Shown here piece after piece: positions 1 through 6,412 of a DNA stretch of 11,077 nucleotides (the first letter of the stretch is position 1; each line of letters opens with the position of its first letter). Source of the stretch: Pseudomonadota bacterium (lineage in GTDB: Bacteria > Pseudomonadota > Gammaproteobacteria > Burkholderiales > Burkholderiaceae_D); NCBI GenBank assembly GCA_018241865.1, contig JAFECY010000145.1, positions 1 to 11,077 on the forward strand. Direction: 5' to 3'. The position numbers and the translations under genes were made by a program. The notes below the pieces were generated by a model. It was not told the DNA's origin. It ran no database searches and saw only the letters and a program-made list of their open reading frames with translations.

Positions 1-81
1 CGACTGGAAGACTTGGATATAAATCGAGTTGGCTGAAAACATTTTTATCCTGCTGGATTTTTGCCGCTGTAGTTTTGTAGG

Positions 82-100
82 GTGGGCACTCCGTGCCCAC
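82..100. repeat. Short hairpin repeat after the kinase gene
   Basis: GTGGGCAC-TCC-GTGCCCAC forms a perfect 8-bp stem with a 3-nt loop, 7 nt beyond the stop codon of the minus-strand kinase gene. No T-run follows on either strand, so it is not a classical intrinsic terminator, although it could stabilise the 3' end of the kinase mRNA. From memory, similar GTGGGCAC/GTGCCCAC hairpins are scattered between genes in many proteobacteria; I could not check this. Bases 1-81 show no gene or other recognisable signal. Confidence 0.6.
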
Positions 101-107
101 GCGTAGT

Positions 108-1811
108 CTAGCGCACCACCAGCAAATACAACAACAGCAGATTGACCACGACGGAAATCAGCGCCACCGCGCGCCACAGCAGCAGCGGGTCGCGTTCGAC
201 CAGCGGCGTTGCAGCGGGCGCGGCCAGCGGTCGGCTGGCGCCGCGTTCCAGCGCCAGCAGGAATTCTTCCGCTGTTTCAAAGCGCTGCGCGGGGTCGCGC
301 GCCACGGCTTTCAGCAAGACGTTTTCCAGCCAGTGCGGCAGGTCGGGGCGGTAGCGCGTGGCCGGGGCGGGTTCGCCGAAGCGCGGGCGCTGGAAGGGTT
401 CGATTTCGCCGTAGGGGTAGTGGCGGGTGAGCAGGTGGTAGAGCGTCACGCCGGCGGCGTACAGGTCGGTTTGGCGCGAGGGCGGCGCGTTGTCGAACTG
501 TTCCGGCGCGAGGAAGGAGGGCGTGCCGGCTTGCGGGGCGTCGTTTCCCCGGTCGGCCTCGAAGCCGGACTGGGCTACGCCGAAATCGAGGATGCGCAAT
601 TCGCCGTCCTCGCCGAGGTGGACATTGGCCGGCTTGATGTCGCGGTGCAGGATGCTGCGCCGGTGCAGCGCGCCGATGGCGCGCACCAGCTTCGCGCCGT
701 GCGCGACGGCGTCCGGCACGGTGAAGTGGCGGCCATTGTCCAGATGCTGCTGCACGGTCGCGCCTTCGTGCCAAGTGGTGAGGTAATACTGGTAATGCTT
801 TTGCCCGGGCGCGATCACCTGCGGGAAGAAGCGCGCCACCACCCGCTTGGCCAGCCATTCCTCGTGGGCGAAGGCGCTGCGTTCGCGTTCGTCGCCGGCG
901 CGGTCGGGGGGCAGGGTCTTGAGCACCAGCAGGCGGCCGCTCTGCGCTTCGCGCACCTTGTACACCAGCGTCGCTTGCGATGCGTGCAGCACGGCTTCGA
1001 CTTGGTAGCCGTCGAGACTCTGGCCGGGCTTGAGCTTGGGCGGCAGTGGCAACTGGCTCGATGCGGAGAGCAGGTCGCGCAGGTTTTCTGCCGGCAGCGC
1101 GTCGATGCGCAGCGCCAGCGCGCTGGCGTTGTCGCTGGAGCCGGCCTGGAGCGCGGCGCTCACCAGCGCCTTTGCTGCGGCGTCGGCGTCGCACTGGCCG
1201 GCGGCGAAGGGCGACAATTCTGCGCGCAGATCGTATTCGCTCATCGCCGCCCACACGCCGTCGCTGGCCAGCAGCAGCACGTCGCCTTCCTGCAGTTCGC
1301 CCATGCCGTGATCGAGCGCCAGCCGCGAATCGAGACCGATGGCGCGGGTGAGTACATGGTCCATCTCGGGCCGGTCCCACACGTGGTCGGCAGTCAGCCG
1401 CGTCAGCTCGCCTTGGCGCAACAGGTAGAGCCGGGTGTCGCCGACGTGGGCGAAGTAATAGGAGCGGCCGCGCAGCACCACGCAGGTGAGCGTGGTCGCC
1501 ATGCCGGACAGTTCGCGTCGCACCGTGCCTTGCCGCTGCACCCAGTTGTTGATCGCTTTCAGCACGCGGTCGAGCGATTGCGTCACCGGCCAAGTGTCGG
1601 GGGTGGCGTAGTAATCGGTGAGCAAGCCGCGCACCGTGTATTCGGCAGCCTGCCGGCCGCCCTCGTTGCCGGAAACGCCATCGGCAATCGCCGCGATCAA
1701 GCCCTTGGTGGAAAGCTCGGGATCGTCGGGCGTGACCATGCCGACGAAGTCTTCGTTGGCGGGACGTTTGCCGGCTTCGGTGGCGTGGCCGGTGGCGACG
1801 GTGAGAGGCAT
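108..1811 (-). CDS. Bifunctional PP2C-type protein phosphatase / Ser-Thr protein kinase, membrane-anchored
   Basis: This 567-aa protein joins two opposing activities. The N-terminal PP2C (PPM) phosphatase, about residues 5-240, shows the metal-binding landmarks NED (E20, D21), IADGVSG (D44, G45), HVGDTR (D125), ASDG (D184) and SSDN (D227, N228). A Hanks-type kinase follows, about residues 268-525: lysine K298 in VLKTL, catalytic loop HRDIKPAN (D391, K393, N396), DFG (409-411) and APE (435-437). The ATP glycine loop is not canonical: around 274-284 the sequence is V-L-H-A-S-Q-A-T-L-V-Y, without GxGxxG. After an Ala/Pro-rich linker, one hydrophobic helix (about 544-565) ends two residues before the C-terminus, so both domains should face the cytoplasm from a tail anchor. 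The ATG at 1811 follows an in-frame stop 12 nt upstream and has no Shine-Dalgarno; CCTCC sits directly before it. The substrate is unknown. Its position next to the transporter suggests control of nitrate uptake or reduction (inference). Confidence 0.93.
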   Translation of the reverse strand: MPLTVATGHATEAGKRPANEDFVGMVTPDDPELSTKGLIAAIADGVSGNEGGRQAAEYTVRGLLTDYYATPDTWPVTQSLDRVLKAINNWVQRQGTVRRELSGMATTLTCVVLRGRSYYFAHVGDTRLYLLRQGELTRLTADHVWDRPEMDHVLTRAIGLDSRLALDHGMGELQEGDVLLLASDGVWAAMSEYDLRAELSPFAAGQCDADAAAKALVSAALQAGSSDNASALALRIDALPAENLRDLLSASSQLPLPPKLKPGQSLDGYQVEAVLHASQATLVYKVREAQSGRLLVLKTLPPDRAGDERERSAFAHEEWLAKRVVARFFPQVIAPGQKHYQYYLTTWHEGATVQQHLDNGRHFTVPDAVAHGAKLVRAIGALHRRSILHRDIKPANVHLGEDGELRILDFGVAQSGFEADRGNDAPQAGTPSFLAPEQFDNAPPSRQTDLYAAGVTLYHLLTRHYPYGEIEPFQRPRFGEPAPATRYRPDLPHWLENVLLKAVARDPAQRFETAEEFLLALERGASRPLAAPAATPLVERDPLLLWRAVALISVVVNLLLLYLLVVR

Positions 1812-1832
1812 GGAGGAATCTTATGTATTGCG

Positions 1833-1877
1833 GGACAGAGTTTGTGAGGCGCCGCAGCGCGCCGAATTACTCTGTCC
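1833..1877. repeat. Inverted repeat with GC-rich core upstream of the kinase
   Basis: The 9-bp arms GGACAGAGT (1833-1841) and ACTCTGTCC (1869-1877) are perfect inverted copies. Between them lies a second GC-rich palindromic stretch (GGCGCC...GCGCGCC, about 1848-1863) that can extend the fold. The element starts 22 nt upstream of the kinase start codon, so it lies in or next to that gene's leader or promoter. The arms resemble REP-like repeats associated with RAYT transposases in some proteobacteria; this is from memory and unverified. Confidence 0.55.
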
Positions 1878-1893
1878 TCAACATGATGAAATT

Positions 1894-2075
1894 AACCACG
1901 GCGACACGGCGGGCACGGCGAAAAACAAAGGAACTCCTCCCCTTTCAAGGGGGAGGCGGGAGGGGGATGGGGTTCATTGGCGATCACTACCCCCATCCCC
2001 ACCCCGGCCCTCCCCTTGAAGGGGAGGGAGCAAAAAACAAGGGGGTTTCGCCGTGTCCGCCGTGTCGCCGTGGTT
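1894..2075. repeat. 182-bp nested inverted-repeat element between transporter and kinase
   Basis: The outer arms, 1894-1923 and 2046-2075, are 30 nt each and inverted with one mismatch by eye. Each carries three imperfect tandem copies of a CACGGCG-type unit. Inside are C- and G-rich arms (1934-1972 and 1991-2030) that are imperfect inverted copies of each other, separated by an 18-nt loop. The right inner arm has its own stem, CCCTCCCCTT (2008-2017) with AAGGGGAGGG (2019-2028), and the left arm a related one. The element begins 8 nt after the transporter stop codon in the direction of transcription. It probably separates transporter and kinase transcription or stabilises the transporter mRNA. 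There is no coding content, no transposase, and no evident target-site duplication. Confidence 0.75.
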
Positions 2076-2083
2076 CAATAATT

Positions 2084-3298
2084 TTAAATCTTCGCCGTCG
2101 TCATCGCCGCGCTGCCCCAAGTGGTGCGCCAGCGGGTCTTGACCAGCGACAATCCGAGCAGCGCGATCACGGCGAGCGAGGCGAATACGGTCAGGCCGAA
2201 CTGGTAGCTGCCGGTGACTTGCTTGGAATAGCCGAGGCTGGAGGCGAGATAAAAGCCGCCGATGCCGCCGGCCATGCCGACTAAGCCGGTCATGACGCCG
2301 ATCTCTTTGCGGAAGCGTTGCGGCACCAACTGGAACACCGCGCCGTTGCCGGTGCCGAGCGCCAGCATGGCGCACACGAATACGATCGCAGCGGTCAGCG
2401 GCGTCGGCAGGCCGACGCTGGCGATGAATAAAAAAGTCGCGGCCAGCACGTACATGATCGACAGGGTCTTGATGCCGCCGATGCGGTCGGCGATGCGGCC
2501 GCCCATCGGTCGCACCAACGAACCGGCGAACACGCAGGCGGCAGTGAAGTAGCCGGCGTGAATCGGCGTCAGGCCGTATTGCGTGTTGAAATAAATCGTC
2601 AGCGACGAGGCCAGGCCAGAGAAGCCGCCGAAGGTGACGCTGTAAAAAAACATGAACCACCAAGCGTCCTTGTCCTTCAGCACGGCGAGATATTCGGGCA
2701 GCGTCTTGGGCGGCGGCGCGGTCGGCGCATCCTTGGCGAAGATCATGTAAACCAAGAGTGCGACGCCGAGCGGGATCAGGCATAGACCAAACACGTTTTG
2801 CCAACCGAAGGCCAGCGCCAGCGCTGGTGCGAACAGGGCGGCGAAAGCAGTGCCGGAATTGCCGGCACCGGCGATGCCCAGCGCCGTGCCTTGATGCTCC
2901 GGCGGATACCAACGCGACGCCAACGGCAGCGCCACCGCGAACGCCGCACCGGCCATGCCGAGCAGCACGCCGAGAGTGAGCATGTCGGCATAGCTGTCGA
3001 GCTTGCCGAGCCAAGCCCAGAGCAAGCCGACGAGCACGATCACCTGGCCGATGATGCCGGCCTTCTTCGGTTTCAAATGATCGACCAGCACGCCCATCAC
3101 TATGCGCAATAGTGCGCCGGCCAAGAGCGGGGTGGCGACCATCAAGCCTTTTTGCGCAGCGGTGAGGCCGAGGTCTTTTGCAATTTGCACGCCGAGTGGG
3201 CCGAGGATCACCCACACCATGAAACTCAAGTCGAAGTAGAGGAATGCCGCGAGCAGCGTGGGCGTGTGGCCTGCTTTCCAAAATGATGTCTTTTTCAT
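2084..3298 (-). CDS. narK: MFS nitrate/nitrite transporter, NarK/NasA (NNP) family
   Basis: This is a 404-aa, strongly hydrophobic protein with about 12 predicted membrane helices, the usual size of the short NNP transporters. Both nitrate-signature regions are visible: GIAGAGNSGTAF (141-152) in helix 5 and GMAGGIGGF (341-349) in helix 11. R65 in ALLRIVMG (helix 2) and R263 in SLVRPMGG match the paired substrate-binding arginines known from E. coli NarK. The opening WKAGHTPTLLAAFLYFD is typical of the family. It probably takes up nitrate for the reductases encoded divergently from it; nitrite uptake or exchange cannot be excluded. The ATG at 3298 is preceded by GGGAG with a 4-nt gap, and by a sigma-54 promoter match. 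The symbol follows the family name; nasA or nrtP are alternative names used for assimilatory members. Confidence 0.93.
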   Translation of the reverse strand: MKKTSFWKAGHTPTLLAAFLYFDLSFMVWVILGPLGVQIAKDLGLTAAQKGLMVATPLLAGALLRIVMGVLVDHLKPKKAGIIGQVIVLVGLLWAWLGKLDSYADMLTLGVLLGMAGAAFAVALPLASRWYPPEHQGTALGIAGAGNSGTAFAALFAPALALAFGWQNVFGLCLIPLGVALLVYMIFAKDAPTAPPPKTLPEYLAVLKDKDAWWFMFFYSVTFGGFSGLASSLTIYFNTQYGLTPIHAGYFTAACVFAGSLVRPMGGRIADRIGGIKTLSIMYVLAATFLFIASVGLPTPLTAAIVFVCAMLALGTGNGAVFQLVPQRFRKEIGVMTGLVGMAGGIGGFYLASSLGYSKQVTGSYQFGLTVFASLAVIALLGLSLVKTRWRTTWGSAAMTTAKI

Positions 3299-3302
3299 GT
3301 TG

Positions 3303-3307
3303 CTCCC
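3303..3307 (-). promoter_or_regulatory. Ribosome binding site of the transporter gene
   Basis: On the minus strand GGGAG stands 4 nt before the ATG at 3298. This supports that start codon over any internal alternative. Confidence 0.7.
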
Positions 3308-3337
3308 GTGATGTGGATGAGTGCTGATATGCGCTAT

Positions 3338-3352
3338 GCAATCGCTATGCCA
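3338..3352 (-). promoter_or_regulatory. Sigma-54 promoter (-24/-12) for the transporter gene
   Basis: On the minus strand the sequence reads TGGCAT-N5-TTGC followed by A, with exactly 10 nt between the invariant GG and GC. This matches the sigma-54 consensus TGGCAC-N5-TTGCW with one change. The predicted transcription start is near 3326, giving a leader of about 28 nt that contains the GGGAG ribosome binding site. Sigma-54 promoters need an activator, and NtrC is the expected one for nitrate assimilation (inference). Confidence 0.72.
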
Positions 3353-3373
3353 CCGGAGTGCGTGTGCGTTGTG

Positions 3374-3397
3374 TACAAAAAATCAGCGCAATTTGTA
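3374..3397. promoter_or_regulatory. Candidate operator: TACAAA-N12-TTTGTA inverted repeat
   Basis: The 6-bp inverted arms TACAAA (3374-3379) and TTTGTA (3392-3397) frame an AT-rich patch in the otherwise GC-rich control region between the two sigma-54 promoters. The patch could be a regulator site or a bend. It only imperfectly resembles an IHF site (ATCAG then TT at the wrong spacing). This is weak evidence from symmetry and position alone. Confidence 0.25.
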
Positions 3398-3404
3398 TCG
3401 TCGC

Positions 3405-3428
3405 GGTGCCTTGCACCAAACACGCGCC
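3405..3428. promoter_or_regulatory. Candidate NtrC enhancer region
   Basis: A perfect NtrC half-site TGCACC lies at 3412-3417, followed by AAA as in the classical 17-bp site TGCAC(C/T)AAAATGGTGCA. The right half (3423-3428, CGCGCC) is poor; I count 12 of 17 matches to the consensus by eye. The half-site also belongs to a small palindrome GGTGC-CTT-GCACC (3405-3417). It lies about 100 bp upstream of the predicted nirB start and about 85 bp upstream of the transporter start, where a shared enhancer could serve both. Confidence 0.35.
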
Positions 3429-3499
3429 GGGTTTTCACCACAAGCGGGCGTCACATGGATTCGTCGTGTGTGGATAGGTGCAGAAGGCGCACCGACATC

Positions 3500-3515
3500 T
3501 GGCACCGCTTTTGCT
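3500..3515 (+). promoter_or_regulatory. Sigma-54 promoter (-24/-12) for the nirB operon
   Basis: TGGCACC-N4-TTGCT has the full TGGCAC and TTGC blocks and exactly 10 nt between the invariant GG (3501-3502) and GC (3513-3514), with a pyrimidine (C) before the TGG as in the consensus. The predicted start of transcription is near 3526, leaving a 26-nt leader that carries the GGAGGG ribosome binding site. This is too short for a NasR/NasT-type antitermination leader, so control is probably at initiation through an NtrC-type activator (inference). Confidence 0.8.
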
Positions 3516-3538
3516 TATGTGTAGAAACCAAGCAATCT

Positions 3539-3544
3539 GGAGGG
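3539..3544 (+). promoter_or_regulatory. Ribosome binding site of nirB
   Basis: GGAGGG stands 7 nt before the ATG at 3552 and fixes this as the start codon. Confidence 0.8.
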
Positions 3545-3551
3545 AAGTGCG

Positions 3552-6014
3552 ATGAAAAAATTGAAACTGGTGATGGTCGGGAATGGCATGGCGGGTGTGC
3601 GTACTCTGGAAGAGTTAATCAAGCTCGCGCCGGATGTGTATGACATCACGGTGTTCGGCGCGGAGTCTTACGCTAACTACAACCGCATTTTGTTGTCGCC
3701 GGTGCTGGCCGGTGAGCAGACCGTCAAAGACATCATGTTGAACGATGTCGATTGGTATGCAGAAAATAACATCACGCTCCATCTCGGCAAGAAAATCACC
3801 AAGATCGATCGCGTCAAGCGTCTGGTGATTGCCGAAGACGGCACCACAGCCGAATACGATCGTTTGCTGCTGGCGACCGGCTCCAATCCATTTATCCTGC
3901 CGGTACCGGGCAATAATTTGGAAGGCGTGATTTCTTACCGCGATATACACGATACCAACGCCATGATCGAGGCGGCGGCTAAATACAAGGACGCCATCGT
4001 CATCGGCGGCGGGTTGCTCGGCTTGGAAGCGGCCAATGGCTTGAAGCTGCGCGGCATGCGCGTCAACGTGGTGCATCTGTTCGATGTCTTGATGGAACGT
4101 CAGCTCGACAACGTCGCCGGCAAGATGCTGCAAAAATCGCTGGAAGAACGCGGCCTCAACTTCTTGCTCGCTAAGAGCACCAAAGAACTCATTGGCGATA
4201 AAGAGGATGGCAAGAGTGGGCGCGTGCAGAGCGTGCGCTTTACCGACGGTAGCGAAGTGCCGGCGCAATTGGTGGTGATGGCGGTCGGCATCCGCCCCAA
4301 CACTGCGCTGGCCGAATCGGCTGGCTTGCACTGCTCATCTGCCAGACCCGGCGGCATCGTGGTCAACGACACGATGCAAACCTACGATCCGCGCATTTAT
4401 GCGGTCGGCGAATGCGTCAATCATCGCGGCACCGCCTACGGTCTGGTTGCGCCGCTGTTCGAGATGGCCAAGGTGTGCGCCAATCACCTTGCCAATTTCG
4501 GCATCGGTCGTTATCAAGGCTCGGTCACTTCCACCAAACTGAAAGTGACCGGCATCGACCTGTTTTCGGCCGGCGACTTCACCGGCGGCGAAGGCACCGA
4601 GCAGATCGTGTTGTCCGATCCTATCGGCGGCGTTTACAAAAAATTGGTGCTGAAGGATAACAAGCTGGTCGGCGCTTGCCTGTATGGCGATACCGTCGAT
4701 GGCACTTGGTATTTCAAGCTACTGCGCGAGGGTAAAGACATCGGCGAAATTCGCGATTCGCTGATGTTCGGCGAATCCAACACCGGCCGCCCCGGCGATG
4801 CCGGCCACGAAGGGTTCACCAAAGCGGCGGCGATGCCGGATACGGCGGAGGTGTGCGGTTGCAATGGCGTCTGCAAAGGCGCCATCGTCAAAGCGATCAA
4901 AGAAAAAGGCTTGTTCACGCTGGAAGACGTGCGCAAGCACACCAAGGCATCGGCGTCTTGCGGTTCCTGCACTGGCTTGGTCGAGCAGATCATCAGCTTC
5001 ACCGCTGGCGGTGATTATTCCTCCTCGCCCAAGACCAAGCCGATGTGCGCGTGCACCGATCACTCGCATCAGGAAGTGCGCGATGCCATCAAGATCGAGA
5101 AGCTGCTAAGCATTCCTGCCGTCATGGAGATGTTGAACTGGAAGACGCCGAACGGTTGTTCTTCCTGCCGTCCGGCGTTGAACTATTACTTGATTTCGAC
5201 TTGGCCGAAAGAGGCGAAAGACGATCCGCAATCGCGTTTCATCAACGAACGCTCGCACGCCAACATCCAGAAGGATGGCACTTACTCGGTGATTCCACGC
5301 ATGTGGGGCGGTGAAACCACGGCAGCGGATTTGCGCAAGATCGCCGACGTGGTGGACAAGTACCAAATCCCGACCGTGAAAGTCACCGGCGGTCAGCGTA
5401 TCGACTTGCTGGGTGTGAAGAAAGAAAACTTGCGCGACGTCTGGCACGACCTCGGCATGCCGTCCGGCCTCGCCTATGCTAAGGGCTTGCGTACGGTGAA
5501 GACTTGCGTCGGTTCCGAATGGTGCCGCTTCGGCACCCAGGACTCGACTCTGATGGGCCAGCAACTGGAGCGCGAATTGGCGCGTATGTATTCACCGCAC
5601 AAGGTCAAGCTGGCGGTGTCGGGCTGCCCGCGCAACTGCGCCGAAGCCGGCATCAAGGATGTCGGTGTGATCGGCGTCGATTCTGGCTGGGAGATTTATG
5701 TGGCCGGCAACGGCGGCATCAAGACCGAAGTCGCGGAATTTTTCGTCAAGGTCAAGACCCACGAAGAAGTGCTCGAATACGCCGGCGCATTCCTGCAGTT
5801 GTACCGCGAAGAAGGCTGGTACCTGGAGCGCACCGTGCACTACATCGCCCGCGTCGGCCTCGACCATGCGAAGAAAAAAGTGGTCGAGGATGCGGTCAAC
5901 CGCAAGGCTTTGTATGACCGCTTGTTGTTCGCGTTGGAAGGCGAGTCCGATCCGTGGCTGGATTCGGAAAAAGCGATGGTCGATACACGCCAGTTCAAGC
6001 CTTTGACGGTGTGA
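3552..6014 (+). CDS. nirB: Assimilatory nitrite reductase [NAD(P)H], large subunit NirB
   Basis: This 820-aa cytoplasmic enzyme reduces nitrite to ammonium with six electrons from NAD(P)H, together with NirD. Domains in order: an FAD-binding Rossmann fold (GNGMAG, 10-15); a pyridine-nucleotide-binding fold (IGGGLLG, 151-157); a reductase C-terminal domain (about 328-410); a BFD-like [2Fe-2S] site (C435, C437, C470, C473); a second Cys set of the same pattern (C499, C501, C536, C539); and the ferredoxin-like nitrite/sulfite reductase half (about 560-780). The siroheme-[4Fe-4S] ligands are C652, C658, C692 and C696, in the expected C-x5-C...C-x3-C arrangement. Length is close to E. coli NirB (about 847 aa). 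It is the first gene of a plus-strand run nirB-nirD-nasA-ybiB-cobA behind a sigma-54 promoter. Grouping with nasA argues for an assimilatory rather than a respiratory detoxifying role. Confidence 0.97.
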   Translation: MKKLKLVMVGNGMAGVRTLEELIKLAPDVYDITVFGAESYANYNRILLSPVLAGEQTVKDIMLNDVDWYAENNITLHLGKKITKIDRVKRLVIAEDGTTAEYDRLLLATGSNPFILPVPGNNLEGVISYRDIHDTNAMIEAAAKYKDAIVIGGGLLGLEAANGLKLRGMRVNVVHLFDVLMERQLDNVAGKMLQKSLEERGLNFLLAKSTKELIGDKEDGKSGRVQSVRFTDGSEVPAQLVVMAVGIRPNTALAESAGLHCSSARPGGIVVNDTMQTYDPRIYAVGECVNHRGTAYGLVAPLFEMAKVCANHLANFGIGRYQGSVTSTKLKVTGIDLFSAGDFTGGEGTEQIVLSDPIGGVYKKLVLKDNKLVGACLYGDTVDGTWYFKLLREGKDIGEIRDSLMFGESNTGRPGDAGHEGFTKAAAMPDTAEVCGCNGVCKGAIVKAIKEKGLFTLEDVRKHTKASASCGSCTGLVEQIISFTAGGDYSSSPKTKPMCACTDHSHQEVRDAIKIEKLLSIPAVMEMLNWKTPNGCSSCRPALNYYLISTWPKEAKDDPQSRFINERSHANIQKDGTYSVIPRMWGGETTAADLRKIADVVDKYQIPTVKVTGGQRIDLLGVKKENLRDVWHDLGMPSGLAYAKGLRTVKTCVGSEWCRFGTQDSTLMGQQLERELARMYSPHKVKLAVSGCPRNCAEAGIKDVGVIGVDSGWEIYVAGNGGIKTEVAEFFVKVKTHEEVLEYAGAFLQLYREEGWYLERTVHYIARVGLDHAKKKVVEDAVNRKALYDRLLFALEGESDPWLDSEKAMVDTRQFKPLTV

Positions 6015-6046
6015 TGTCTCTCGATATTTTTTGCGCAATTTGAATT

Positions 6047-6053
6047 AAAGGAG
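6047..6053 (+). promoter_or_regulatory. Ribosome binding site of nirD
   Basis: AAAGGAG lies 5 nt before the nirD ATG at 6059, within the 44-nt gap after nirB. Confidence 0.75.
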
Positions 6054-6058
6054 CCAAC

Positions 6059-6412
6059 ATGACTCAACAATGGAAACCGGTTTGCCATGTGGCCGATATC
6101 CCGGTGCTAGGCGCGCGCGTGGTGCAGCGCTTGAACCAGATTCCCGTCGCCGTGTTTCGCAATAGCGAAGACAAGGTGTTCGCTCTGCTCGACAAATGTC
6201 CGCACAAGGGCGGCCCGTTATCGCAAGGTATCGTGTTCGGCGAGCGTGTCGCCTGTCCGCTGCACAACTGGAACATCGAGCTCGATTCCGGCTGTGCGGT
6301 GTCGCCGGATGAGGGATGCACGCAAAAATTCGCCGTCAAGGTCGAAGCAGGGCAAGTCTTTCTGGATGCTGCCGAATTGGCAGGCGAGCGCGTCGAGGAA
6401 AAAGTTGCATGA
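6059..6412 (+). CDS. nirD: Nitrite reductase small subunit NirD, Rieske type
   Basis: This 117-aa subunit is the partner of NirB. It is a Rieske-fold protein with a complete [2Fe-2S] ligand set: CPHKGG (C47, H49) and CPLHNW (C66, H69), the standard C-x-H and C-x2-H pair. As I recall it, E. coli NirD keeps the fold but lacks these ligands, so this protein belongs to the cluster-bearing type and could carry electrons within the NirBD complex (inference). It lies 44 nt after nirB with its own strong ribosome binding site, and its stop codon overlaps the nasA start in ATGA (6409-6412), so the two are probably translationally coupled. A short charged tail (about 105-117) extends beyond the Rieske core. 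Confidence 0.96.
   Translation: MTQQWKPVCHVADIPVLGARVVQRLNQIPVAVFRNSEDKVFALLDKCPHKGGPLSQGIVFGERVACPLHNWNIELDSGCAVSPDEGCTQKFAVKVEAGQVFLDAAELAGERVEEKVA

Noticed and set aside
82..100. Hairpin as an intrinsic terminator of the kinase gene
   Set aside because: There is no T-run after the stem on either strand. It is kept only as a hairpin repeat.
93..1847. A 584-codon open frame on the plus strand opposite the kinase gene
   Set aside because: Its translation is Arg/Gln/Gly-rich with no recognisable domain, while the minus strand encodes a textbook PP2C-kinase. It is an antisense shadow favoured by high GC.
1894..2075. CRISPR array from the repeated CACGGCG units
   Set aside because: The units are short, immediately adjacent and arranged as inverted arms, with no spacers of regular length and no cas genes.
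1974..3341. A 455-codon open frame on the minus strand overlapping the transporter in another frame
   Set aside because: It is rich in Arg, His and Ala and lacks membrane helices. It runs through the intergenic repeat, and the NarK-type frame explains the region.
3477..3493. GGTGCA-N5-CGCACC as a second NtrC site
   Set aside because: The half-sites point the opposite way from the NtrC consensus (TGCACC-N5-GGTGCA), so it was not counted as an enhancer.
3299..3551. FNR-type site (TTGAT-N4-ATCAA) that would suggest anaerobic respiratory control
   Set aside because: No match was found by eye. The sigma-54 elements and assimilatory gene set explain the region better.
6316..6408. Upstream in-frame start that would lengthen NasA by 31 residues
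   Set aside because: The extra residues are basic and not family-like, and they lie wholly inside nirD. The ATGA overlap at 6409 with GAGG upstream is the better start.
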